From JAJDAT01 sp964570665 (GTDB lineage Bacteria > Nitrospinota > Nitrospinia > Nitrospinales > JAJDAT01), in NCBI GenBank assembly GCA_964570665.1, contig CAZMZH010000011.1, forward strand, positions 85,580-149,579: 64,000 bases of DNA. Direction: 5' to 3'. The position numbers and the translations under genes were made by a program. Shown here piece by piece: positions 45,756 to 54,901 of the stretch (the stretch's first letter is position 1; every line of letters begins with the position of its first letter). The notes under the pieces are model-generated. The model searched no databases. It was not told the DNA's origin and saw only the letters and a list, made by a program, of their open reading frames with translations.

Positions 45756-46901
45756 CTAACCGGTTCCTGAGTTTTTATCATACCAATTACGGGTATGATT
45801 CACTATATGCACAACTGATAGCATTACGGGGACTTCGACTAAGACTCCCACTACGGTTGCTAACGCCGCTCCGGAATCAAATCCAAATAAACTAATCGCT
45901 GTAGCAACCGCCAATTCAAAAAAATTACTTGCGCCGATAAGCGCCGATGGGCCCGCTATGCAATGGGCAACTCCAAACTTTCGATTTAAAATGTAGGCTA
46001 ATCCAGAGTTAAAATAAACTTGGATAATAATAGGAATTGAAATAATTACAATGATCATCGGATGAGAAAGAATCTGATTCCCCTGAAATCCGAATAATAA
46101 AACTAAAGTAAACAAAAGAGCATTTAGAGAAAATGGGCTTAGCCTTTGAACCAGTTTTTGAAGTTCCTGCTCCCCACCTCTTTTTAACATAATCGACCGC
46201 CAAATTTGGGCGGCAATGACGGGAACGACGATATAAAGGATTACAGATAAAAATAGCGTTTCCCAAGGAACAACAATTTCAGATAACCCAAGTAGTAAAC
46301 CAACGATAGGAGCAAAGGCAAAAATCATGATGGTATCGTTTAACGCAACTTGGCTTAGAGTGAAATTTGGTTCGCCCTTTGTCAGATTACTCCAAACAAA
46401 CACCATTGCCGTACACGGCGCAGCCGCAAGAATTATCAAACCTGCTATATAAGAATTTATTTGATCGGGAGGTAAGTAAGGCGCAAAAATGTTGGAGATA
46501 AACAACCAACCTAATACAGCCATTGAAAATGGTTTGATTGCCCAGTTGATAAAAACGGTAACCCCTATGCCCTTCCAATGCGTTTTGATTTCATGCAAAG
46601 CCTGAAAGTTTACTTTCAAAAGCATGGGAATGATCATAATCCAAATTAAAACTGCAACTGGGATATTGACCTGGAATATTTCAATACGTCCTATAGTTTT
46701 AAAAAACTCAGGAATGAAATGACCTAACGTTATTCCAAAAATAATACAGAGGAATACCCAAATACTGAGATATTTTTCAAAAAAACCTAAGTCAAAGTTG
46801 TTATTTGGGATGTCGAGAGTATCGGATTTTAATGTCATCCTTTTATTGACGTAGTATTCATTTAGCCTATCTACGAATTTTCTAGGCGAGAGTAGATTCA
46901 A
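45756..46901 (-). CDS. ACR3/bile-acid-symporter family transporter, probable arsenite exporter
   Basis: 381 residues, ten helices. LAAAPCTAMVFVWSNLTKG holds the Cys essential in ACR3, and GPSALIGASNFFELAVATA the second conserved crossover region. Both support an arsenite or related oxyanion exporter. Start TTG at 46901, overlapping the upstream receiver gene by 20 nt; ATG at 46838 (360 residues) is equally possible. No arsR or arsC is nearby. Confidence 0.82.
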   Translation of the reverse strand: MNLLSPRKFVDRLNEYYVNKRMTLKSDTLDIPNNNFDLGFFEKYLSIWVFLCIIFGITLGHFIPEFFKTIGRIEIFQVNIPVAVLIWIMIIPMLLKVNFQALHEIKTHWKGIGVTVFINWAIKPFSMAVLGWLFISNIFAPYLPPDQINSYIAGLIILAAAPCTAMVFVWSNLTKGEPNFTLSQVALNDTIMIFAFAPIVGLLLGLSEIVVPWETLFLSVILYIVVPVIAAQIWRSIMLKRGGEQELQKLVQRLSPFSLNALLFTLVLLFGFQGNQILSHPMIIVIISIPIIIQVYFNSGLAYILNRKFGVAHCIAGPSALIGASNFFELAVATAISLFGFDSGAALATVVGVLVEVPVMLSVVHIVNHTRNWYDKNSGTG

Positions 46902-47262
46902 TATTATGAATCCATTGATTTTTTTGAAAAGGTTTTTTCAGTATAAGATTGATTCCTTCAACAATGTCTTGATGAGAGGAGTCGGCATCTTCTAATAGGA
47001 TGGTTGAAATGTCGGGCGATAACATTGTCGCAGCCGAAAGAAAACTAACTCCATCCATGTACATTAAATCCTGGTTGGAAATTACGGCGGAAAATTTGTT
47101 TTCGTTTAGCAATATTCTAATTCCTTCTATACTGTCAGACGCTGTTCGGACATCGAAACCATTTTCCGTTAATTCATTTTGCATGGACAAACGAAAAAAA
47201 ATATTAGGATCTACTAACAATATGCGAGGTTTAAAGCTATGAGGATGTCGGTGAATAATCAT
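46882..47262 (-). CDS. Degenerate response-regulator receiver protein
   Basis: A 126-residue stand-alone receiver fold: ILLVDPN (Asp18), AVISNQDLMYMDGV and LKKPF with the conserved Lys. The residue aligned with the phospho-acceptor Asp is Asn63 (an Asp follows two residues later) and the paired acidic Asp is a Pro, so normal phosphorylation is doubtful. It is coupled to the ACR3-like gene and may regulate it or be a protein-binding module. Confidence 0.75.
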   Translation of the reverse strand: MIIHRHPHSFKPRILLVDPNIFFRLSMQNELTENGFDVRTASDSIEGIRILLNENKFSAVISNQDLMYMDGVSFLSAATMLSPDISTILLEDADSSHQDIVEGINLILKKPFQKNQWIHNIESTLA

Positions 47263-47368
47263 AGTAAAGAACCTTAGAAATTTTTCTTTTATTTAACAAC
47301 AGGGTTGTTAGCTTTGTATTAGATCAGGGTTAGGAATTTTAATTTCTAAGGAAAAATAAAAAAACCAC

Positions 47369-47409
47369 GCCAAAAAATTCCCGCTCGGGACACTCTGGCG
47401 TGGTTTTAA
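47369..47409 (-). terminator. Rho-independent terminator of the GAK operon
   Basis: AAACCACGCCA and TGGCGTGGTTT form an 11-bp stem around a 21-nt loop that itself holds TCCCG/CGGGA. On the minus strand it is followed by a T run. It lies 22 bp beyond the stop of the last gene. Confidence 0.85.
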
Positions 47410-47430
47410 TAAATAAAAACTTAGTCTAAA

Positions 47431-47736
47431 TTATTCAGCGGCTACCGGCTCTTCAATCGCTTCAGGTTCTGAACATGTGATTTTGAAATCCTGATCAGGA
47501 GCTTCTTTTTCCGTCTCTTGCCTCCAACTTAATTCTATAGATAGCTTTTCTTTGTCGCCTTTTAAGGTAGCTTCAAGCTCTATTTCAATATTACCTGAAG
47601 GTTTTAACGTAACCAAATCGGTACTTTGTTGGATGCAAATTGTTCCTTCTTTCAAACCGTTAACTATTTCCTCTAAATGGGTGATTACTCGGTCTAAATC
47701 CATTTCGCCTTTTAAACTTACAGATTGCTTTGACAT
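47431..47736 (-). CDS. Amphi-Trp domain protein, copy 1
   Basis: A 101-residue protein of the amphi-Trp family: SVSLKGEMDLDRVITHLEEI, then a strand with TLKPSGNIEIELEATLKGD and ending in LSIELSWRQETE with the conserved Trp; an acidic tail follows. Amphi-Trp proteins are known as small members of 'GAK' gene sets (ATP-grasp, amphi-Trp, kinase). An excellent ribosome site AAAGGAGG precedes the ATG. It is the last gene of the operon. Possibly the carrier or substrate on which the kinase and ligase act. Confidence 0.8.
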   Translation of the reverse strand: MSKQSVSLKGEMDLDRVITHLEEIVNGLKEGTICIQQSTDLVTLKPSGNIEIELEATLKGDKEKLSIELSWRQETEKEAPDQDFKITCSEPEAIEEPVAAE

Positions 47737-47756
47737 GAATGCCTCCTTTAAAAATG

Positions 47757-48896
47757 TTAATTAACGTTTAACGCTGAGATCGAATTTTGGTTGATATTTT
47801 TATTGCCGTCTTTTGAATTGATGATATTTGATATAGCGTCGGCAGCTTCATCAAAATCGACGCTGCCAGAAATCTCCAATATTGGAAATCCACTCAATTC
47901 AGAAACATAGCTTTCATCCGATAAGTTATCCTGAACGACTATTTCCTCAGGTTCGTAAAATAATCCGGGAGATTTCATAAAGGCTCCCAAAAGATCTCTA
48001 CGGTCTGCAAAATCTACGAAATTTGTCTTTAAATTTTTATTGCTATGATCCCAATTTAACATAACGATTAAGTTCATGGGCGCCGCTAAGACAAATTTGT
48101 CTGGGCCAAAACATTCGTCGATGTATACGTCGTATTTATGTTCCAGATTCCAAAGTTCGGCCCCAGTTAATTCTCTAAACTTTTCACAATCCTCTTTAGG
48201 CATTACACCTTGCAGATCCGGGTTGTTTAAAGCGGTTCCTGGATTTATTCGAGGTAGTTTGGCCACGCCGATCATATTTATTGCAGAGTCCTCTTTTTTG
48301 AATAATAATCGGTCGTTACTTACAAATTTAGCCCCTCGACTCATTAGGTGTAACGCCAGGGTTGATTTACCCATTCCAGAAAATCCGGCCATGGAAATTC
48401 CAGCTCCTTGCCAAACAACTCCAGCGGCATGAGCCAGGAAGTAGTCCTGGTTTAATTTCCATTCCATAAATCGATTATTGATGAAATTGATAACTTGATT
48501 CGAATTTTGAATACAAGGACCAATAGCGATGTTATTACCTTTGCCAAACAGGAACAACATACCGGTTAGACGTTTTCTAACTAGACGTCCATCAGGGAGG
48601 TCGACAAATTCTTCTTTAATTTTGGTCTTTCCTGGATCGGGCTGTTTTACGGTTAAATCTAAGTCCCAATTTGGAATGTCTCCTTCAAATGAATGGATTG
48701 TGATATGAGGTTTGTTATTAGAGACATTAGAAATGAAAGGCTTGAAATAGTGTGCCAGGTCTTGCTTCAATTTTTCCGAATTTGTCAAACAATCGATTCG
48801 ACAATCGCCAAAGATCAACTTTAATCGATGAGACGAAGTAAATTTGTTTTCAAGTTGTCGCCGGGCTTCCTGAATTGACTCAGGGCGTTTATTCAT
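47757..48896 (-). CDS. HprK-related kinase B
   Basis: A 379-residue kinase related to HPr kinase/phosphorylase. P-loop MAGFSGMGKSTLALHL (Walker A at 171-179), the catalytic His in YFLAHAAGVVW (His156) and FVSNDRLLF after it. It is the 'kinase B' class recognised in GAK neighbourhoods. The N-terminal 110 residues are unlike HprK. It overlaps the ATP-grasp gene by 8 nt. Real HPr is not encoded in the window; its target may be the amphi-Trp protein or a product of the PHP/phosphohexomutase genes. Function is unproven. Confidence 0.85.
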   Translation of the reverse strand: MNKRPESIQEARRQLENKFTSSHRLKLIFGDCRIDCLTNSEKLKQDLAHYFKPFISNVSNNKPHITIHSFEGDIPNWDLDLTVKQPDPGKTKIKEEFVDLPDGRLVRKRLTGMLFLFGKGNNIAIGPCIQNSNQVINFINNRFMEWKLNQDYFLAHAAGVVWQGAGISMAGFSGMGKSTLALHLMSRGAKFVSNDRLLFKKEDSAINMIGVAKLPRINPGTALNNPDLQGVMPKEDCEKFRELTGAELWNLEHKYDVYIDECFGPDKFVLAAPMNLIVMLNWDHSNKNLKTNFVDFADRRDLLGAFMKSPGLFYEPEEIVVQDNLSDESYVSELSGFPILEISGSVDFDEAADAISNIINSKDGNKNINQNSISALNVN

Positions 48897-49770
48897 TTTT
48901 TAACCTTTTTAAAGTGTAATCTATTAATAAAGGCGCCGCATCGATTCCATGAGCTTCTTTCAAACCCCTGAAACCGCCAAAAGCAGACACCTCGAAAATT
49001 TTTGGCCCATCTGGTGTTTCGACTAAATCCACGCATGTAAAATCCAAATTAAAAAGAGATTGCGCTCGATGAGCTAAGTCGATAATTTCCTGAGATGGTT
49101 CAAAAGGTTCATATTTCCCGCCGGAATTGATGGTGGTGTTCCACGAGCCCTTCTTAGGGATCCGGGCATAGGTTGCCAAATATTCGTTGCCTAAAAAAAC
49201 GATACCCAAATCTTTACCGGGAATTGGGACAATTTTTTGGATATAGATCATGCTATTTCCCTGAGCTTTGTAGGACTCCAGTTTTGGACGTATCCCATTA
49301 GAGGCCTCAACCACTTCCATGCCGCGCGCTTTAGAAGTATAAAGAGGTTTTAAAACGGCTTTGCCATAATGTTGTATCGCCTGGTAGGCTTCGTCTATGC
49401 TTTCCGTTAAAAATGTAGATGGAATGGGTATATTGCCTTTTTTAAGTTTGAGCGTGCATGTCATACGGTCTAGCAGACCCAGAATACTTTTTGGGGGCGA
49501 AAAAAATGGTATTCCTCCTTGAGAAAGAGAATCTAAAATTTCCAAACGGTTGATCAAGTCTGGGGAATATTGAGCTCCTATTTTTTTAATGATAAAGGCG
49601 TCAAAGGATCGAAGGTCTAAAGATCGCTGACCGATATAATCACTTTCAAGGTCAAATGAAACGTTGGCCATGTCTATTAAGTGACGGTTTCCTGTTTTTT
49701 GTTCGACGGCATCCGCTAGATGTTCCGACGACCAGCTTCCAGGAACCCCTATGATTCCAATTTTTTTCAT
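48889..49770 (-). CDS. GAK system ATP-grasp ligase
   Basis: A 293-residue ATP-grasp enzyme similar to RimK-like glutamate ligases. ATP-binding strand AVLKPLYTSKARGMEV (about 138-153), IYIQKIVPIPGKDLGIVFL, and metal/active site DLVETPDGPKIFEVSAFGGF. It would join a carboxylate to an amine with ATP. Its placement directly before the HprK-related kinase B gene matches the described GAK gene set. Confidence 0.85.
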   Translation of the reverse strand: MKKIGIIGVPGSWSSEHLADAVEQKTGNRHLIDMANVSFDLESDYIGQRSLDLRSFDAFIIKKIGAQYSPDLINRLEILDSLSQGGIPFFSPPKSILGLLDRMTCTLKLKKGNIPIPSTFLTESIDEAYQAIQHYGKAVLKPLYTSKARGMEVVEASNGIRPKLESYKAQGNSMIYIQKIVPIPGKDLGIVFLGNEYLATYARIPKKGSWNTTINSGGKYEPFEPSQEIIDLAHRAQSLFNLDFTCVDLVETPDGPKIFEVSAFGGFRGLKEAHGIDAAPLLIDYTLKRLKNE

Positions 49771-49798
49771 ATAATTGTTAAACCATAAAAATGTTAGA

Positions 49799-51469
49799 TC
49801 ATAAATAGGTTAATACTTTTGGAACCAAATTAAATTTTTCCCACGGTTGATTTTGGTGCGAAGCGACTTTTTCCATAAGATAGAGCGCTCTTTGTTGCAT
49901 AGTTTCCGAAAAGCTTTCATCGAATTCGAAACGCGTCGATGTAAAAAAGGACCGTCCCAAACCTAATGCTAACCGGACCTCAAAAGTAGGATCTGAATTT
50001 TTTTTAGCGAATTTTTGGCCGAATTTAAAAAAATCTAAAGAAAGTTTATTCATCCGATCTCTAACTTCTGGCATAAAAATTGGCATTCGGAAAATAGAAA
50101 CCAAAAAAACCGAAATGTCCTGAACATAGTCATGACGACCAGACCGATAGAGATCGATAAAATGAATTCGATGTTCTTGATCGTTATAAATGATATTGTC
50201 TAGGTTAAAATCACCATGAGACCATACCGAAAATGGAGCTTTTAATTTTTTTTCAATTTCGCCGCATTCGTCGACCAATTCTTCAAAAGAGTAGGTTACC
50301 AAACTTCCAATTTGTCGAGGTTTTAAATTAAATTTTGGATGGGCTTTATGAATATCAGAGGCCCTAGATTTCAATTGTTTAATAAAGTTTGCTGATATGG
50401 GAATTGGTTCTAGAGTTTGTGTCCAAATGTCCCAAAGAAGTTTTTGAAGCAATTCAACCGATTCGTTTAGACAACATCCTTTAGGGTCCAATAAAGATTT
50501 TTGAATGGTAGGACCTTGTAAAAACTCTAATAATATAGAGGCGTTTTTCCCGTTTTTCTGAAAACTAAAAATTTTGGGAGGCAGCCCAGGTCGAAGTGAT
50601 TCCCATTTTTCGATGTTCTCTTTTTCTTTTTCAAGTTTGTTGGCTTTACCTTCTTTAAATATAACGGGCCGTTCATAGTTATTATCATTCCCATTCGCAT
50701 TTTCTTTTTGAACCCGACTAATTTTACATCCTGATTTAGTGCCTAAGAAAGCTTCGATTTTCAGTTCTTCAAGCGAGCCCTTAACGTCTATGGCCTCAAT
50801 GGAATCGTCCATGCCTTCGATATGCTGAATTTTGACTCGTTCTCCCACGATTGCAAAAATAATGGCTTCGCCAATATTTAATAAAGAATCTCCAATTCGT
50901 TCCAAATAACGCAAAATAAAAAGAGTTGTGACCAGGTTTTCTGTGTCGCTTCCTCCGCGTCGTAAATCGCTCATGATTTGTCTAAAATTTAAGCTAAAGA
51001 ACTCGTCAAGTTTTGCTTCAGAACGGCAAATATTTAGGGCTAAATTTAGGTTTTTTGACTTAAAGGCTTTGTCTATTTGTTTTAAAGAACTTAAGATTTC
51101 TTTGAAAGCTTGATCGTAATTGAATCGGTGGATAAATTCGTGAGGTTCTAAGTATTCAGTTTGTCTAACGATATTGACGGCAAAGTCTGCAATGCGCTCC
51201 AGGTTGTTGCCAATAATGTATAGGGAACGCATAATATCCAGTTCGCGTTTGGTGAGTTTTTTCTTGATACTGCTATAAAAACTCTCTTTTTCAATGACGC
51301 TTTTTAAATTATCTATGTAGTCGTCCCGGGCGAGAATTTTGTCTATTGTTTTTGGGGTGGGTTTGTTCAAAACTTTTAGTGTTTCTTCAACTTGATTGGT
51401 AGTTTCCAATATAATCAGTTGAAGATTGTTGGCAATATCGCCCTTTAATATGGTTTTAACATCCGACAT
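49799..51469 (-). CDS. PhoU domain fused to aminoglycoside-phosphotransferase-like kinase
   Basis: 556 residues. The N-terminal half is a PhoU three-helix pair with the family motifs NNLERIADFAVNIV (88-101) and RYLERIGDSLLNIGEAI (187-203), about 1-215. The second half is an APH-type kinase: VWSHGDFNLDNIIYN (catalytic Asp420, Asn425) and HFIDLYRSG (metal Asp439). Such a fusion is unusual: PhoU normally regulates phosphate transport, while APH kinases phosphorylate sugars, choline or drugs. In this cluster it could phosphorylate a small molecule when phosphate is sensed. Confidence 0.85.
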   Translation of the reverse strand: MSDVKTILKGDIANNLQLIILETTNQVEETLKVLNKPTPKTIDKILARDDYIDNLKSVIEKESFYSSIKKKLTKRELDIMRSLYIIGNNLERIADFAVNIVRQTEYLEPHEFIHRFNYDQAFKEILSSLKQIDKAFKSKNLNLALNICRSEAKLDEFFSLNFRQIMSDLRRGGSDTENLVTTLFILRYLERIGDSLLNIGEAIIFAIVGERVKIQHIEGMDDSIEAIDVKGSLEELKIEAFLGTKSGCKISRVQKENANGNDNNYERPVIFKEGKANKLEKEKENIEKWESLRPGLPPKIFSFQKNGKNASILLEFLQGPTIQKSLLDPKGCCLNESVELLQKLLWDIWTQTLEPIPISANFIKQLKSRASDIHKAHPKFNLKPRQIGSLVTYSFEELVDECGEIEKKLKAPFSVWSHGDFNLDNIIYNDQEHRIHFIDLYRSGRHDYVQDISVFLVSIFRMPIFMPEVRDRMNKLSLDFFKFGQKFAKKNSDPTFEVRLALGLGRSFFTSTRFEFDESFSETMQQRALYLMEKVASHQNQPWEKFNLVPKVLTYL

Positions 51470-51480
51470 AATGTTTTAGC

Positions 51481-51762
51481 TTACTTGCCAGCTTTGATTT
51501 CTAACGGGTCAAGACTAAGGTCTTTTCCTTCCTTCCCCTCAGTCCAACTTACTTTAAGATTGATTTTTACTTTACGGTCTTTTCTTTTAGCGCTGACTCC
51601 CATTCGAAGTAACCCATTGGGTTCTAAAATAAACTTCTTCTGTTTAGTTCCAAAAAGAAGTTTTCCGTTTTGAAAGCCTTCAGTAAGAGCCTTCAAATAC
51701 TTAATGATAAGCTCGGTATCTTGTATCGACTCATGTTTGAATTCGTCTTCTGAATCAGCCAT
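51481..51762 (-). CDS. Amphi-Trp domain protein, copy 2
   Basis: 93 residues from ATG 51762. The typical family start MADSEDEFKHESIQDTELI is followed by IKYLKALTEGFQNGKLLF, FILEPNGLLRMGVSAKR and VKINLKVSWTEG with the conserved Trp. A frame extension to 51837 (25 residues more) lacks family similarity, so the shorter start is preferred. It is closer to the canonical family than copy 1. It lies 11 nt before the PhoU-kinase gene. Confidence 0.83.
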   Translation of the reverse strand: MADSEDEFKHESIQDTELIIKYLKALTEGFQNGKLLFGTKQKKFILEPNGLLRMGVSAKRKDRKVKINLKVSWTEGKEGKDLSLDPLEIKAGK

Positions 51763-51884
51763 AATCTGTTCTTTGCAAAAAAGTTTGAATATCAGGGATT
51801 GGTCTTCAAAAACATAGAAGTCCCTCTCTAACCCCATAGGGGTTTTAAAAAAGTCGTGAAATGTACTAATTCAACAGTGTTCTT

Positions 51885-53126
51885 TTAATTGAGCCGGGCT
51901 TTATACTCTTCAATAAGCTTCAAACGGTCCATATTGGCCAGGTTTAAACTTTTTCGAATGTGTAAATCCTCCCATGCCAACTGAACGCCAATTTGCCGGC
52001 TCGCTTTTTCTTTATTTTGAACTTCCGGATTTTTTACTTTTTCTCCCATGTGGCAATCGTCGCCCATGGAAATGATTAGTTTTCTTCGGCCGTTTCTGTT
52101 TTTATTATGATTGGCAACTACATTGATAAGAAAATCTGTGTATTGCCGTGATTGCGGATTCCAAACCTCGTAGCCATCAACATCGTATTCTGCCAATAAG
52201 ATAGGCCAAAACTGTTCGGGATGTGGAATCAGGATCCCTCCTCCAAGCGATCGCGTTTCTTCAATAAAATCCTCGGCTCGATAAAAATATTCTGGGCTGA
52301 ATTCTTTTTTTACGATTTTCTTAACCGTTCTAATAAATGATTGCGCGCGGTTGATCAACCGATCGTCAAACTGTAGACGCAATAAGTCGAAGTAATTAGC
52401 TAGAAGTTTATTTTTGATATGATCTATGGGCGTTGAAGTTTCATTTTTGTTAAAAAGTTTAAATAATTTTCGGGTTCCCCATTGAACAAATCGAATGATG
52501 TCGTCGTCGGCTGCCGTTGAGGTCGCGGCGGCTTGTAATCGGTTTTCGAATTTGGGATCTATGATCGAATCCATCAATTCAAATAATTGCGAGGATCGAT
52601 AATTTCTAGTGTGATGACACATGGACCTGAGAACATCGGCGTTTTCAATTTTAGAATTCTCAAAATGTAAAAGAAATTGAACTTTCTTTTGAAATTGAGG
52701 CGCGTAGCAATCAACTTCAACCCCAGAGTACTCTCCGTCGTAGGAGAGAATTTCATTATGTTGGGTAGGAATAATTAATTCCTTTGTTTTGTTGGGAAAG
52801 GTTGCATTAACTCGTTGACGAATAATTTCCATGGGAACAAATTCAGGATGCCAGTGCAAAGCTGTGACCGTATCTTGTTTTGGGAATACTTGCGCCGGTT
52901 CCAAGATGCGTTCTGTTTGTTCCTGAGTTAGTTTTATCGTTACTAATTTTTCATATGCATTTTGGTCCCATTCCGTTATTTCTTCAGAAAGGTTGTCTAG
53001 GGTTGAAGAAGGCGTTGAAGAAATTGGTTGCTCAGAAGCTTCTTTGATGGTTTTTAACACCGGAGTTTCCGGATTTGATATTTTTTCGTTTGGTTGAATT
53101 TTTAAAACGGCATTAGACTGTGGCAT
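51885..53126 (-). CDS. PHP-like metal-dependent hydrolase
   Basis: 413 residues, first gene of the GAK run. An Ala/Pro/Ser-rich N-terminal 55 residues precede a hydrolase with VTALHWHPEFVP (His91, His93), FLLHFENS, GILIPHPEQFWP and ISMGDDCHMGEK, the spaced His/Asp sets typical of PHP-domain phosphoesterases. A very strong ribosome site AAGGAGG precedes the ATG. The substrate is unknown; a phosphomonoester is likely. The divergent phosphohexomutase begins 349 bp away. Confidence 0.7.
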   Translation of the reverse strand: MPQSNAVLKIQPNEKISNPETPVLKTIKEASEQPISSTPSSTLDNLSEEITEWDQNAYEKLVTIKLTQEQTERILEPAQVFPKQDTVTALHWHPEFVPMEIIRQRVNATFPNKTKELIIPTQHNEILSYDGEYSGVEVDCYAPQFQKKVQFLLHFENSKIENADVLRSMCHHTRNYRSSQLFELMDSIIDPKFENRLQAAATSTAADDDIIRFVQWGTRKLFKLFNKNETSTPIDHIKNKLLANYFDLLRLQFDDRLINRAQSFIRTVKKIVKKEFSPEYFYRAEDFIEETRSLGGGILIPHPEQFWPILLAEYDVDGYEVWNPQSRQYTDFLINVVANHNKNRNGRRKLIISMGDDCHMGEKVKNPEVQNKEKASRQIGVQLAWEDLHIRKSLNLANMDRLKLIEEYKARLN

Positions 53127-53475
53127 GAGGCCTCCTTATCGGATTCTAAAAGAGAATCTTGGAAAATGGTGGGGAGTTGGATAAAACTATTTTTCAACTC
53201 AATGGCGGATGATTTTAGGAAAGAATGGGAATTTGTCATGATTTTTTTGGCATTCAAAGTTAAATTCTTTCTTGTAAAATATTATGATAGACAATGTTAA
53301 TAATTTGAATAATTTTAATGAAAATCTAACAAACGAAGATTTGATTTTTGTTTGATCTTTATTAGACGTTAAAGCGTTTTCCTTCCAGTTTTTCTAACTT
53401 ATTCCTAATCCACTAAATTCCTTTTTCGTTTTATCCTTAAATCAAATGTTGTAATGATTTTTATAAGGAATATTA
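53127..53475. other. Divergent promoter region between GAK run and phosphohexomutase
   Basis: 349 bp, very A+T-rich, no ORF. It must hold promoters for both directions. A TATGAT-like box lies near 53283 but lacks a good -35. Confidence 0.4.
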
Positions 53476-54867
53476 ATGCTTAAAACAATTAATCCGGATA
53501 TTTTCCGAGAATCTGATATTCGAGGCGTAGTGGAATCCGATCTGACGCCTGAATTTGTAGAAAACATAGGGAAGGCGATCGGTACCATGCTTCGGCGGTC
53601 AGGAGGAAGAACGCTTACGTTGGGTCGTGATGTGAGGCCAAGTTCTGATATGATTCGCGAAATTTTGGCTAAAGGAATAATATCTACAGGCTGCCATATA
53701 ATTGATGTTGGTATTGTGCCAACGCCAGTTTCATACTTTTCTCAACACCATTTTCAAACCGATGGCGGAGTTATGGTCACAGGGAGCCACAATCCATCGG
53801 AGTTTAATGGTTTCAAAATCTCAATTGGCCAAAATAGTATCTATGGAGATAAAATACGCGAATTATATCGTCAAATTCTTCAACAAGATTTTGTGTTGGG
53901 GAATGGGCAATTGGAAACTAGGGAAATTAAAGAAGCTTATATAAAAAATATATGCGAAAGAATTCAAATCTCGAAACCTATCAAATTGGTGGTGGATGGA
54001 GGCAATGGATGCTTTGGGTTGGTTGGCCCAGAGCTTTTATGGCGTTTAGGTTTAGAACCCAATGAGTTGTATTGCGAACCTGACGGAGAGTTTCCTAACC
54101 ATCACCCAGATCCTACAACTGAAAAAAATTTAAAAGATTTACAAACCCGCGTTAAAGATGAAAGAGCCGATGTTGGGATTGGGTTTGATGGAGATGTGGA
54201 TCGAATTGGCGCCATAGACGATCAAGGAAATATAGTTTGGGGAGATCATCTCCTCATCCTTTTTGCTCGTCACATTTTAAGCAAACATCCAGGGGCGACC
54301 ATTATTGGAGAAGTAAAATGCTCTCAAAACTTATTTGACGATATTAAAGAAAAAGGGGGAGTGCCTGTTATGACCGCTGCCGGGCATTCTTTGATTAAGA
54401 ATAAAATGCGAGAAACAGGAGCGCTTTTAGCTGGGGAAATGAGCGGGCATATTTTTTTCGCAGATGAATACTTTGGTTTTGACGACGCAATTTATGCCGC
54501 TTGTCGGTTACTTCAAATCTTAGATCAATCGGATAAAAAGTTGTCCGAACTATTAATTGATCTTCCTAAAACGTATTACACTCCAGAAATTCGCATCGAT
54601 TGTCCCGATCAAGAAAAATTCCGTGTCGTGGAGGAAATGGCGAAATACTTCAAAAGTCGGTTTGAAGTAATCGATATTGATGGAATCAGGATCAATTACC
54701 CTGATGGATGGGCTCTCGTGAGAGCTTCCAATACCCAACCGGTATTGGTTTTAAGGTTTGAGGCTCTGTCCGAAGCTCGTTTGAAAGAATTTCAAGAGCT
54801 TGTAAACGACCAACTGGCCCAGTTCGATTGTATCGAGTCCATACAACTCAGCCAGACCATTTCCTAA
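53476..54867 (+). CDS. Phosphomannomutase/phosphoglucomutase
   Basis: A 463-residue alpha-D-phosphohexomutase (AlgC/ManB class) that interconverts hexose 1- and 6-phosphates. The catalytic phosphoserine loop is VMVTGSHNPSEFNGFK, the metal loop GFDGDVDRIGAI, the sugar loop GEMSGHIFFADEYFGFDDA and the phosphate loop VRASNTQPVLVLRFEA. It could supply glucose-1-phosphate or mannose-1-phosphate. It is followed 34 bp later by a PhoX-like gene. Confidence 0.95.
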   Translation: MLKTINPDIFRESDIRGVVESDLTPEFVENIGKAIGTMLRRSGGRTLTLGRDVRPSSDMIREILAKGIISTGCHIIDVGIVPTPVSYFSQHHFQTDGGVMVTGSHNPSEFNGFKISIGQNSIYGDKIRELYRQILQQDFVLGNGQLETREIKEAYIKNICERIQISKPIKLVVDGGNGCFGLVGPELLWRLGLEPNELYCEPDGEFPNHHPDPTTEKNLKDLQTRVKDERADVGIGFDGDVDRIGAIDDQGNIVWGDHLLILFARHILSKHPGATIIGEVKCSQNLFDDIKEKGGVPVMTAAGHSLIKNKMRETGALLAGEMSGHIFFADEYFGFDDAIYAACRLLQILDQSDKKLSELLIDLPKTYYTPEIRIDCPDQEKFRVVEEMAKYFKSRFEVIDIDGIRINYPDGWALVRASNTQPVLVLRFEALSEARLKEFQELVNDQLAQFDCIESIQLSQTIS

Positions 54868-54901
54868 GACGTTTGTCCATTTATATAGGAGATTTCGTCA
54901 C

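Noticed and set aside
47757..48896. Classical HPr kinase/phosphorylase acting on the PTS
   Set aside because: It belongs to the HprK-related class B of GAK sets, its N-terminal part is unlike HprK, and no HPr gene is present.
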